From positions 248,001-312,000 of the forward strand of contig CAYVRJ010000002.1 of NCBI GenBank assembly GCA_964453645.1: a stretch of 64,000 nucleotides of DNA, read 5' to 3'. Source of the DNA: CAYVRJ01 sp964453645. GTDB taxonomy: Bacteria > Bacillota > Clostridia > Christensenellales > JAWKQI01. Shown here piece after piece: positions 1-7,605 of this stretch. The notes below the pieces were generated by a model. That model was given only the letters and a program-made list of their open reading frames with translations, was not told the DNA's origin and made no database searches. Each line of letters begins with the position of its first letter. Position 1 is the first letter of the stretch. The translations under genes and the position numbers were made by a program.

Positions 1-389
1 CGACTCACAATACCGTACGCCAAAGGTGCTGTCAGTTCAATTAAGATAGAACCGTGTAGTGGTTGCATATCCACAACACCTAAAACAACGGGGGTGGGAA
101 TAGAGTTGTTAAATTCGCCAAACAACTGCTCTTCCACCGAGATTACAGTTGCTTCACATATGGTGCGAAGCATACCTGTCAAGCGAGTTGACAACAAATA
201 CGCAAAGTTATCAAACAAAATATTGAGGGTTCGCATATGTTCTTTTGGGAACTTATTGGCAGTTTTAAAGTCATACAATCGAACACCAGAATCTTGCTTT
301 TTGTCTTCGTTGGATGATTCAACTTTTTCCCCGGATGTCAACGCATTTAACAGATCATCTATTTCGTTTTGAGATAATACAGTTGCCAA
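1..389 (-). CDS. fliM: Flagellar motor switch protein FliM (N-terminal part; runs off left edge)
   Basis: FliM sits in the cytoplasmic C-ring and binds CheY-P to switch flagellar rotation. About 129 N-terminal residues are visible. They begin with a typical FliM N-terminus: a LSQNEIDDLL motif, the CheY-binding peptide, at residues 5-14. A short linker follows, then the start of the middle domain (VRLYDFKTANKF and EHMRTLNILFDNFA). The reading frame stays open to base 1, so the gene continues outside the window. The start is a TTG 6-7 bases behind GAGGT. It is the last visible gene of the flagellar operon, 43 bases after fliL, in the usual Bacillus/Clostridium order fliL-fliM. Confidence 0.95.
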   Translation of the reverse strand, partial: MATVLSQNEIDDLLNALTSGEKVESSNEDKKQDSGVRLYDFKTANKFPKEHMRTLNILFDNFAYLLSTRLTGMLRTICEATVISVEEQLFGEFNNSIPTPVVLGVVDMQPLHGSILIELTAPLAYGIVS

Positions 390-432
390 TTACTTACCTC
401 CCTTCAAATCAATTTAATATAGAAATACAATT

Positions 433-834
433 TTATTGAACAAGCAAGTCACTGAAAATAACTCTTTTAAATATATCTACTTGAAACTCGCTGTTTAATT
501 TGCTGCAAATTTTATCGGATAAAGTTTTTTCAAGGTTGGGATCGTTAAAATCCTCTTCTTTTAAACTGCGAAGGATGAAGGTGATATCGTTGCGAACGAG
601 TGCATTTTCATTTGTGAGCATTTCTGTCTGATCTTCGCTCATTCCCAAGGAAACTGTCACCTTGACAAGACTTTCGGATTCAAACAAGTTGGTTACAAAA
701 TATTCGCCGGGAGAATAGTAAACTAATACTTCTCTGGTGTTTTCCTCTCCGCCGCCGCCAAACAAACCGCATGCACTGGTTGTCAGTACAATTGTTACTA
801 TTAAAATTATCAATATAAAACTTTGTTTTTTCAT
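433..834 (-). CDS. fliL: Flagellar basal body-associated protein FliL, possibly lipid-anchored
   Basis: FliL surrounds the stator units at the flagellar base and supports motor torque. The 133-residue product has a hydrophobic N-terminal segment (about residues 5-22) followed by Cys-Gly-Leu-Phe and a run of Gly. The rest matches the FliL C-terminal domain (LVKVTVSLGM near 60, RNDITFILRSL near 82, KRVIFSDLLVQ at the end). The segment ends in Thr-Ser-Ala-Cys, which resembles a lipobox; ordinary FliL keeps an uncleaved membrane helix. I chose the ATG at 834 because AAGGAG lies about 11 bases upstream; the GTG at 846 is too close to that site. It lies between motB and fliM. Confidence 0.88.
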   Translation of the reverse strand: MKKQSFILIILIVTIVLTTSACGLFGGGGEENTREVLVYYSPGEYFVTNLFESESLVKVTVSLGMSEDQTEMLTNENALVRNDITFILRSLKEEDFNDPNLEKTLSDKICSKLNSEFQVDIFKRVIFSDLLVQ

Positions 835-897
835 GCCACAATACACTCCTTATTAATAGTATGTTAATGTTGTGTTTATCCTAGTCAAAAAATATTT

Positions 898-1752
898 TTA
901 GCTCTTCCCATCCACAGCTTTTCTCTCAATTAAGAAGGTAACTCTGCGATTGGATGCTTGGCCTTCCTTTGTCGCATTGCTGGCTATGGGATGCATCTCG
1001 CCGTAACCTGCTGCGGAGATTTTATCCACAGGATATCTTCCCCTGTCCACCACAAACCGAAGTACATTAGTCGAACGCATTACTGACAAATCCCAATTGT
1101 CTTTAAAATAGGCATTGTTAATGGGCACATTGTCCGTATGACCTTCAATCCGAAGGTTTGCGATTAAATCAACGGAGTCAAGCAGTAATCCAGAGACTTC
1201 CAGCAGAATTTTTTCTGCATTTTCATCCTTAATGGTGGCTCGACCGGAGTCAAATAATATTCCATCCATGGCAACTAAAAATATTTTATTGCCCTCTTTT
1301 TGAGCATTTAAGCTGGAATTGAGTTCGTTTAAATCGATATAATCGGTTATGCGTTTAAACAAATTATCAAACTGCTCTCTGAGTTGCAATTCCTGGGTGG
1401 TCAACACTTCCACTTGTTCGGGAGACATGTTTTGAAATTGCTCCTTTAACTCTTTGAGCAATTTTGCCTCTTCATCTTTTTTCTTTTGATCCTTGCGCCT
1501 ATTCACCAATCCAACATCAAATTCCGACTGTTTTTCCGTTGGGTTTAATGGGTCAAAAGTGGAAATTTGAGCAGTGGGTGGTGCACCCGTAAAGGTTTCT
1601 ACCAATTGCTTCCACTTAGAAACATCAATGGATGAAAACGAATACAACAATACAAAAAACGTCAATACCAAGGTGATCAAATCACCATACGTATCCATAT
1701 AGTTGTAACCTGGATCCTCCTCAGCAGCTCTCCGTTTCCTAGCCATTGGCAT
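898..1752 (-). CDS. motB: Flagellar motor stator protein MotB
   Basis: MotB pairs with MotA to form the proton- or sodium-driven stator and anchors it to peptidoglycan. There is one transmembrane helix (residues about 24-44) that starts with the conserved YGDL, where Asp24 is the ion-binding residue. A charged coiled linker (about 75-140) follows, then an OmpA-like peptidoglycan-binding domain (about 150-280; GHTDNVPI near 204, LSVMRSTNVLRFV, SAAGYGE, ASNRRVTF). The 284-residue length is normal. The gene overlaps the end of motA. The ATG at 1752 and the ATG at 1746 are both possible: AAGGAG is 4 bases before the first and 10 before the second. Confidence 0.95.
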   Translation of the reverse strand: MPMARKRRAAEEDPGYNYMDTYGDLITLVLTFFVLLYSFSSIDVSKWKQLVETFTGAPPTAQISTFDPLNPTEKQSEFDVGLVNRRKDQKKKDEEAKLLKELKEQFQNMSPEQVEVLTTQELQLREQFDNLFKRITDYIDLNELNSSLNAQKEGNKIFLVAMDGILFDSGRATIKDENAEKILLEVSGLLLDSVDLIANLRIEGHTDNVPINNAYFKDNWDLSVMRSTNVLRFVVDRGRYPVDKISAAGYGEMHPIASNATKEGQASNRRVTFLIERKAVDGKS

Positions 1753-2527
1753 CTATCTCCTTTTGAGCTTCTCCAGTGTTCATCGCCTGAATATCCATAT
1801 GTGCTAAGAAAGCTTCTAATTTTTCACGAATAATACGAGGATTTTCACCGTCCTGAATGGACAAAATTCCCTCTAACAATATTTCTTTTTGCAATTGTTC
1901 ATTTGCAGAGTAGGTTTTCAATTTTCTTGCAATGGGGGTGAAAACAAGGTTTGCAAGGACAACGCCGTAAAACGTAGTTACCAATGCAACGGACATAGAA
2001 GGCCCTAATGATGCTGCATCATTTAAGTTCACCAACATGTTAACAAGGCCGATCAGCGTACCCGTCATACCAAATGCGGGTGCATAGGCAGCCATTTGAT
2101 TAAAAATTGCAATAACAGATCCGTGACGAGCTTCCATGTAACCAATTTCGGTTTCCATGACACTTTTCACCAGCTCAGGATCTGAACCATCTACCACAAG
2201 CATAATTCCTTTTTTCAAATACGGATCGTGAATATCTTCCGTCATATTTTCCAAAGAGAGTAGTCCCTCTTTTCTGGCTGAATTAGCCATGGTGATAATT
2301 TGCTCAATGCTTGCGCGAATATCAACTTTTTCTTTGCCATAAGCAATTTTTAGCGTTTTCATTGCAATTTTTAACTGTCTCATAGGATATGAGATAACAG
2401 TAGCCGCTAACAAGCCACCAATAACAATAAACACAGATGCTGGATCCAAAAATGAAGTCAACTTACCATTTAACAAAATACTAATTACAATGCAAGCGAA
2501 ACCAAATATAAGTGCGATTATTGACAA
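1739..2527 (-). CDS. motA: Flagellar motor stator protein MotA
   Basis: MotA is the multi-pass membrane subunit of the stator and pushes on FliG. Four hydrophobic segments are visible (about 3-20, 30-47, 148-170, 180-200). A large cytoplasmic loop lies between the second and third, with the conserved RKEGLLSLE motif near residue 85. The third and fourth helices carry APAFGMTGTLIGLV and the YGVVLANLVFTPIA sequence. The 262-residue length is usual. The start is a TTG whose first bases overlap the 3' end of flbD, so translation is probably coupled. The downstream overlap with motB is the standard arrangement. Confidence 0.95.
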   Translation of the reverse strand: MSIIALIFGFACIVISILLNGKLTSFLDPASVFIVIGGLLAATVISYPMRQLKIAMKTLKIAYGKEKVDIRASIEQIITMANSARKEGLLSLENMTEDIHDPYLKKGIMLVVDGSDPELVKSVMETEIGYMEARHGSVIAIFNQMAAYAPAFGMTGTLIGLVNMLVNLNDAASLGPSMSVALVTTFYGVVLANLVFTPIARKLKTYSANEQLQKEILLEGILSIQDGENPRIIREKLEAFLAHMDIQAMNTGEAQKEIDANG

Positions 2528-2748
2528 AGCTCTTCCCCCCTACCCGATACTATTTTATTTGCGGGATATTGACTTACTCGTTCCTTGTACTGACAAATCA
2601 GATCAATCACTTGTTCGGCTGATTCCAAAACAATAACCTTTCTACCGGATTCAAAACAAAGCATTGTATTGGGTGTCAATTCAATATGCTCTATTCTGTC
2701 ATCGTTCACGTAGAAAGGTTCATTATTTAATCTGTTCAGTTTAATCAT
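2518..2748 (-). CDS. flbD: FlbD family flagellar protein
   Basis: FlbD (COG1582) is a small protein of unknown biochemical role found next to flgE and motA in Firmicutes and spirochaetes. The 76-residue product begins with the family signature (MIKLNRLNNEPFYVN). It continues with IEHIELTPNTMLCFESGRKVIV, summarised here as the IE.IE..PDT...GKK pattern, and a helix near ESAEQVIDLI. It overlaps motA by 10 bases. It is separated from flgE by 94 bases that carry a strong hairpin. The function is inferred only from family and place in the operon. Confidence 0.92.
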   Translation of the reverse strand: MIKLNRLNNEPFYVNDDRIEHIELTPNTMLCFESGRKVIVLESAEQVIDLICQYKERVSQYPANKIVSGRGEELCQ

Positions 2749-2772
2749 ATGTTCTCCCTAAACTTCACTAAT

Positions 2773-2808
2773 CCCGGTAACAGTGATATTTTATCACATG
2801 TTACCGGG
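2773..2808. other. Perfect 10-bp inverted repeat between flgE and flbD
   Basis: CCCGGTAACA pairs exactly with TGTTACCGGG. Inside, GTGATA and TATCAC pair around a TTT loop with a single bulged A, so one long stem of about 16 base pairs can form. On the minus (flagellar) strand it is not followed by a T-run, so it is not an ordinary intrinsic terminator. A processing, stabilising or attenuating mRNA structure is more likely. Confidence 0.75.
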
Positions 2809-2842
2809 TTAATAAAGTTATTTTTTAAATAATCTCATTATT

Positions 2843-4165
2843 TTATCTCTTCAGATTAACCAACTCTTCTAGTATTTGATCTGAGGTGGTAATTATTCTC
2901 GAATTCGCCTGGAAACCTCTCTGGGTGATAATCATGTTTACCATTTCTTCCGACATATCTACGTTAGACATTTCAAGAGATGAGGGCGAAAGCGCACCAT
3001 ATCCTGTTTGACCAGGTTCACCGTATAAGGGTGCACCAGAGTTTGAAGAAGCTGCATACATGTTGTTTCCTGTCTTTTCAAGACCGCTGGTGTTTACAAA
3101 GTTTGCAAGGGTTACGAATCCAAGCACTACTTTTTGACCCTTCTGCATAGCAGGTATACCTTTTGCAGGATCAGCAGGTACGTCGTTGATCAACTGACCG
3201 ATTACAGCACCACGTGCATCAATTGCAACGTTTGTATAGATGTTGGGGTCAATGATGACATTGTCAATGCTGTTGCCGGCAACGTAACCATCGTTGTTGG
3301 TCACGCGAACTTGGAATTTTGCAAAAGCATTTTCAATTTTTTTAGCGATGTCCGCTTGGGCATCCGCTGCCGTAGCACCTGTGCCTCCCAGTGCACCATC
3401 GGTTGTGAAGGTAAAGGTACCAATTTCAGCACCCAACTCATCTCTCATTACCACGGTCAAGGTAGTATTATCTGCAATGGATGTGTTAAAAGGAGCAGGA
3501 GCTGGGCCACCGGTTGCCGTAATGGGGAAAGTGGCACCCGTTATGGTTGCAGTTCCAACGGGGGTTTTGCTTCCGTCTCTGTGCAACTGAATTACGCCAG
3601 TAGCAGGATCGAGAGCACCTAAGGAGTATACACCCGAAGTAGCGGCAGTGATATTTGCGCCATCTGCATATGTTGGGTTTTTGAACCCTACGTTTGCAAC
3701 TTTATCAGCATTGTCAGCAGATGAACCAATGGTTCCTGTGTTGTACACAGGGTTATAACCCTGAACAAATCCGCCAGTGGGTGTTAACAGTGCACCGTTA
3801 TAATCCAACTGGAAGTTACCCGAACGTGTATAGAACTCACCATCGGGAGTCTTAACAACGAAGAAGCCGTCTCCTTCAATTGCAACGTCCAACGGACGGC
3901 CGGTGTACTGAGCAGAGCCCGGAGAGTGAACAGCAGTTATCGCACTCAAGGATGTACCTAAGCCAACTTGTTTGGGGTTTACACCGCCAACTGATCCCGA
4001 AGGGCCGGCAGCGGGGTTCAGTGTCTGAGAATATAAATCCTGAAAAGTAACAGCGCTTTTTTTAAATCCCAAAGTGTTAACGTTAGATATGTTATTACCA
4101 ATTACGTCCATACGTGTTTGGTGTGTACGTAATCCAGAAACTCCTGCAAAAAGTGAACGCATCAT
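2843..4165 (-). CDS. flgE: Flagellar hook protein FlgE
   Basis: FlgE polymerises into the flagellar hook. The N-terminus has the rod/hook signature (MRSLFAGVSGLRTHQTRMD, then NNISNVNTLGFKK). The IEGDGFFVV motif of the FlgE/F/G family is near residue 99. The variable outer domain, rich in Gly, Ala and Thr, covers about 150-330. The C-terminus ends with the conserved SNVDMSEEMVNMIITQRGFQ, NSRII and ILEELVNLKR. At 440 residues it fits FlgE rather than FlgG (about 260), and its place after flgD agrees. GGAGG lies 10 bases before the ATG at 4165; a second ATG follows immediately. Confidence 0.95.
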   Translation of the reverse strand: MMRSLFAGVSGLRTHQTRMDVIGNNISNVNTLGFKKSAVTFQDLYSQTLNPAAGPSGSVGGVNPKQVGLGTSLSAITAVHSPGSAQYTGRPLDVAIEGDGFFVVKTPDGEFYTRSGNFQLDYNGALLTPTGGFVQGYNPVYNTGTIGSSADNADKVANVGFKNPTYADGANITAATSGVYSLGALDPATGVIQLHRDGSKTPVGTATITGATFPITATGGPAPAPFNTSIADNTTLTVVMRDELGAEIGTFTFTTDGALGGTGATAADAQADIAKKIENAFAKFQVRVTNNDGYVAGNSIDNVIIDPNIYTNVAIDARGAVIGQLINDVPADPAKGIPAMQKGQKVVLGFVTLANFVNTSGLEKTGNNMYAASSNSGAPLYGEPGQTGYGALSPSSLEMSNVDMSEEMVNMIITQRGFQANSRIITTSDQILEELVNLKR

Positions 4166-4221
4166 AGTGCAAATTCCTCCAAATATATGTTATAGTCTAA
4201 TTTTAAAATGTTTGTTCTAGT

Positions 4222-4270
4222 GGCACGGTATACCCTATGCCGCCAGCACCTTTTGTTTGTTGCAAAAGGT
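4222..4270. promoter_or_regulatory. Two small hairpins in the flgD-flgE leader
   Basis: The 126 bases between flgD and flgE hold ACCTTTTG/CAAAAGGT (4248-4270, 8 bp, 7-base loop) and a GGCA...TGCC pair (4222-4241) enclosing the palindrome GGTATACC. Neither is followed by a T-run on the minus strand. I found no convincing -35/-10 pair here. The role is unknown; a translational or mRNA-stability element for the abundant hook protein is possible. Confidence 0.4.
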
Positions 4271-4291
4271 TTTAAAGTTGTGATTGAGAAA

Positions 4292-5137
4292 CTATCTCCC
4301 AAACAATCCTCGATATTTTGCTATCAACTGTTCTCTTGTATCCGGCGAAATATAATCTTCAACGTATTCGCCAGCCACATTGCGCAACTGGTACAAAGCA
4401 TCAGTTAATCTTGTTTGCCGAGTTGTTGTGTCCTCAGCGGGAGGTGTGGTGGTATCATCACCTTCCACTTTGTCCTCAGCATCATCTTCAGGTTTCTCTT
4501 CCACCGGGGGCGTATAGTCGCCAGGTTTGATGTTTGTGATGAAGGCAATGGGAACTTCTTTATCCCCAACCTTTGCATAGATCTGACCATTCTTAATGAT
4601 AATCTCATCAACAATACCAGATACTTCAACCGGACTGCCACCCTCTTTTTCAGGGGGAAGCTGTGCGTTAACATACTTGCCAACCAGACCCTGTGCCTGC
4701 AGCACACTGTTGTTGTAGTCACTTTCATCAAATACGGATGAAACGTTCTCAACAGCAACCAGATAGTTTCCAACAGATAAGTATTCCTTACCACCAGATT
4801 TTACAACGCCGTCCACTCTGCCGACAATTTCTTTAACAGTAGTGCTGCCGTCCTCGGTGGTTACAACCGTTGTTCCGATGACTGTTTTGCCAATCAAACT
4901 GTTTGTCTGAAGACTCATAAAAGAATTGTTCAGATTTTGCATCTGCTCAAGAGAAGAGAACTGTGCCATCTGTGCAATAAAGTCGGTATCTTTCATGGGC
5001 TCCATGGGATCCTGATTTGAAAGCTGCATAACCAACAATTGCAAAAATTCATCTTTTCCTAAATTGTTAGAAGGCACACGACTGCCAGTTTGGCCACTGT
5101 TATATAATGTAGAATTAGGATTAATAGCGTTTGTCAT
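4292..5137 (-). CDS. flgD: Flagellar hook assembly (scaffolding) protein FlgD
   Basis: FlgD caps the growing hook. The N-terminal FlgD signature is clear: LGKDEFLQLLVMQLSNQDPM at about residues 26-45, and DFIAQMAQFSSLEQM soon after. A beta-rich region (about 80-205) fits the FlgD Ig/Tudor part. An acidic, Thr/Pro-rich linker (about 208-245) and a short helical tail make the protein 281 residues, longer than the B. subtilis form. It lies directly after fliK (9-base gap) and before flgE, as expected. Confidence 0.93.
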   Translation of the reverse strand: MTNAINPNSTLYNSGQTGSRVPSNNLGKDEFLQLLVMQLSNQDPMEPMKDTDFIAQMAQFSSLEQMQNLNNSFMSLQTNSLIGKTVIGTTVVTTEDGSTTVKEIVGRVDGVVKSGGKEYLSVGNYLVAVENVSSVFDESDYNNSVLQAQGLVGKYVNAQLPPEKEGGSPVEVSGIVDEIIIKNGQIYAKVGDKEVPIAFITNIKPGDYTPPVEEKPEDDAEDKVEGDDTTTPPAEDTTTRQTRLTDALYQLRNVAGEYVEDYISPDTREQLIAKYRGLFGR

Positions 5138-5146
5138 TTTTCCTCC

Positions 5147-6349
5147 TTATGCGCTGAACTCCACAGACTCTGCAATTTCATCCGAAATATTGAGTATGGA
5201 ATCATACACTGCGTTTACGTTGACACTTTCTTCTTTAGGCTTGTGAGAGCTGGAGCTCTGCTGCCCGTGGTGAAAGAACTGCTGGCCGCCATTGCTCATG
5301 CCAAGGTTTAGCTGAGTTGGCTGTTCGTAAACTACTTCCATCGATACGACGTCGATATTTCTGCTTTTCAGTGCATCCTGCATAAGGTGCAGCTGACTAT
5401 TCATCGCTGCTTGAACTTCCTTGTTTCCCGTAATTAGTTTTGCAACCAAACCCTCTTCGCCAAGAACCAGCTTCACAGCCATACCGCCCATTACTTCGGG
5501 CTTAAACTGGATTAAAAGCTCACTCTTATTCTCAGCAATGTTTGTGGTGACCTGCTCTAAAAATTTCATAGCGAAACTATCAGGCCCCTTAGATTGAACA
5601 GCTTCTGTTGAAAACTCCATGTCCACTTCTCTTGGAATATCGTCTGTCAACATGTTAAACTGCTGCTGAGATTGGGCAAAGTTTAAGTCTGCTTCATTTG
5701 ACTTTTCGTCTACTATGTTTGTTTGCGTTCCTGAGATCGATTGTTTATCAGTTGAAACTTGCGTCTCCTCCGCAACATCAACAATAGGCGCTACAGGTTT
5801 TTCTTCCGAAACCTTTGCTGACACTTCTGCTGATACATTTGCTGCAACTTGCGCATCTTGCGGCTGAGTCGAGTTTTTAATGTCCTCTAAAACTCCAATG
5901 ATGGTATTTCTTTGTTCAGAAGTGAGACCTTCCGATTGTTCCGCCTGCATTTCCACCACTTCTTGTGAAATCACAGGCTGTTCCAGTACGGGTTCTTCAG
6001 GTATAACAGCAACTTGTGAAGATAACAATTCAATATTTGCATCTGTAACTACTTCTTCGCTGTTTTGAATTCCACCCTGAGCGTTCAACATCATGAAGAA
6101 CTGACCCAATACCGATAACTCTTGTTCCACCGTCTCCGACGATTCGTTTTCTTGATCTGTTTGCTGATTGTTCCCCTTTACAGCATTGCGCACATCTTGT
6201 TGCGCATTCGATTTAGGCGCATCCTGCGATGATTTTTTCAGAGCATTTTCCATATCCTTAAAGAAACTGCTCCCCTCCGGTCTCGAAGCGTCTGGTTTAC
6301 TAAAGTTAACCGCAACGTCAAGGCCGGGATTGGACTGGATTTTAATCAT
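5147..6349 (-). CDS. fliK: Flagellar hook-length control protein FliK
   Basis: FliK acts as a secreted ruler and switches the export apparatus from hook to filament subunits. The 400-residue product has a long low-complexity N-terminal and middle region rich in Gln, Glu, Ser and Val (about 30-260), as is normal for FliK. A conserved C-terminal Flg_hook domain follows (about 265-345), with the LLIQFKPEVMGGMAVKLV core and the LHLMQDALKSRNIDV segment. Its place before flgD and after the ylxF-like gene matches the Bacillus fla/che operon. Confidence 0.92.
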   Translation of the reverse strand: MIKIQSNPGLDVAVNFSKPDASRPEGSSFFKDMENALKKSSQDAPKSNAQQDVRNAVKGNNQQTDQENESSETVEQELSVLGQFFMMLNAQGGIQNSEEVVTDANIELLSSQVAVIPEEPVLEQPVISQEVVEMQAEQSEGLTSEQRNTIIGVLEDIKNSTQPQDAQVAANVSAEVSAKVSEEKPVAPIVDVAEETQVSTDKQSISGTQTNIVDEKSNEADLNFAQSQQQFNMLTDDIPREVDMEFSTEAVQSKGPDSFAMKFLEQVTTNIAENKSELLIQFKPEVMGGMAVKLVLGEEGLVAKLITGNKEVQAAMNSQLHLMQDALKSRNIDVVSMEVVYEQPTQLNLGMSNGGQQFFHHGQQSSSSHKPKEESVNVNAVYDSILNISDEIAESVEFSA

Positions 6350-6470
6350 TTTTGCACCTCATTTTCTGCTCATTCGCAGAGTGTGTCTTTTGCACACATA
6401 TACTATATATATCGAACGAATTTTTTTATAATTTAGCTCAAATACGTCGTTTTTTAAATTCACAAAATTG

Positions 6471-7130
6471 TTATTGTTTAGCTAAAGTGTTCATTCTTGC
6501 TGTAATTTGAGCTGCGAACCAAGGATCAAATGCTGCCATAATATTGCTCGCTTGTTTTTCTTCTAATTCTAACAAAATGTAAATTACTGTATCTTTGTTG
6601 GTGACTTTTGAAAGTGCATCAGCAGCTTTTTTAACATCCATATTTTTATACATGGAAACTAATTGATCAAATTCAAAAGTTTTCTTTTCAAATTCAGCTT
6701 GTGCAGCCGTTAAATCACGCTCACGCTTTTCTACAGCGGCTTGTCGTTCTGTCAACTGTGCATTGGCTGCATCGATTGTTTTTGAAGCCTCAGTGAGCTG
6801 TCTTGATGTCTCATTCAGCGAATTACTTTGGTTTGTAAGTTCAGCTTCCACTGTGTTGATTCGAGTCATCACTGCGGTGTATGTACTATCTTGAGTTATA
6901 AAAAAGTTGATTACCATATTTTTGAAACCAAACAAATTGAAATAATACGCACCAAATCCTGCAGCAAGAATCACAAAAAAGAATAAAAATACAATGAGTG
7001 CTGCCTTGCTCTTTTTGGGCTTTTTCGCAGCAACTGGTTGAGAGGGCTGCGCTGTAACAACTTCTGCTGTATTGGGTGTTGATGCAGGTTTATTTGCAAT
7101 TGGTTTTGCACTATTGGGTGTTGCGGCCAT
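6471..7130 (-). CDS. YlxF/MotE-like membrane coiled-coil protein in the flagellar operon
   Basis: The 219-residue product has a Pro/Ala/Gln-rich cytoplasmic N-terminus (1-40), one transmembrane helix (about 43-65) and a long coiled coil (about 85-160). The C-terminal domain resembles the MgtE N-terminal/MotE fold, with DVKKAADALSKV, YILLELEEKQAS and AAQITARMN. In B. subtilis the gene at this place, between fliJ and fliK, is ylxF, a likely chaperone or stator/export accessory. The exact role here is inferred. About 120 bases separate it from fliK; they are AT-rich and show no gene or clear promoter. Confidence 0.8.
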   Translation of the reverse strand: MAATPNSAKPIANKPASTPNTAEVVTAQPSQPVAAKKPKKSKAALIVFLFFFVILAAGFGAYYFNLFGFKNMVINFFITQDSTYTAVMTRINTVEAELTNQSNSLNETSRQLTEASKTIDAANAQLTERQAAVEKRERDLTAAQAEFEKKTFEFDQLVSMYKNMDVKKAADALSKVTNKDTVIYILLELEEKQASNIMAAFDPWFAAQITARMNTLAKQ

Positions 7131-7145
7131 AATTTCAAACTCCTC

Positions 7146-7601
7146 TTACGCTTCGGGTAGGACATCCGTATAGATTTTAAAACTCAAATTGTTATCTATC
7201 TCTTTGTCTTCCTCAATTTTTAATTCTTTTTTATATTCATCCAATTCTTTTTCATAAATATTATCTAAGGCTTTAATTTCGTTCATAACTTGAAGTAATT
7301 TTTTTTGTAATTCTTGTCTCAACAACAATAACCGTTCTTTTTTTAAAAGCAAATCTTTTTTTGTATTGTTGTAGTTCAAAAAATAAAAACCATAGGCCTG
7401 TACTTTTTGAACGGAAGTACCCGACTTTAACTCTTTTTGATGTTTTTTTGATTCATTTTTCAATTCCTCTTCCAATTCAGCCATGAGCTGGTCGCACAGG
7501 GTTATATTGGAACTGTTTTGCGCAAGTTGATTCTTTAATTCATCTTCATTTGATCTCTTTAATTTATAAACACTTGCTAATGAAAAAACAAACTTTTTCA
7601 A
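7146..7601 (-). CDS. fliJ: Flagellar export protein FliJ
   Basis: FliJ is the central-stalk-like cytoplasmic component of the flagellar type III export ATPase and escorts export chaperones. The 151-residue product is almost entirely charged coiled coil. Its N-terminal FxFSLASVYKLK pattern is typical of the family. It starts 4 bases after the fliI stop and ends 15 bases before the ylxF-like gene. FliJ sequences are poorly conserved, so the call leans on size, coiled-coil content and position. Confidence 0.88.
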   Translation of the reverse strand: MKKFVFSLASVYKLKRSNEDELKNQLAQNSSNITLCDQLMAELEEELKNESKKHQKELKSGTSVQKVQAYGFYFLNYNNTKKDLLLKKERLLLLRQELQKKLLQVMNEIKALDNIYEKELDEYKKELKIEEDKEIDNNLSFKIYTDVLPEA

Positions 7602-7605
7602 CGCT

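Noticed and set aside
2773..2808. Terminator of flgE
   Set aside because: The stem is strong, but the minus strand after it reads ATTAGTGAAG, without a T-run.
3134..3622. 162-codon open frame antisense to flgE
   Set aside because: Arises from the Gly/Thr/Ala-rich variable domain of the hook gene; no start signals.
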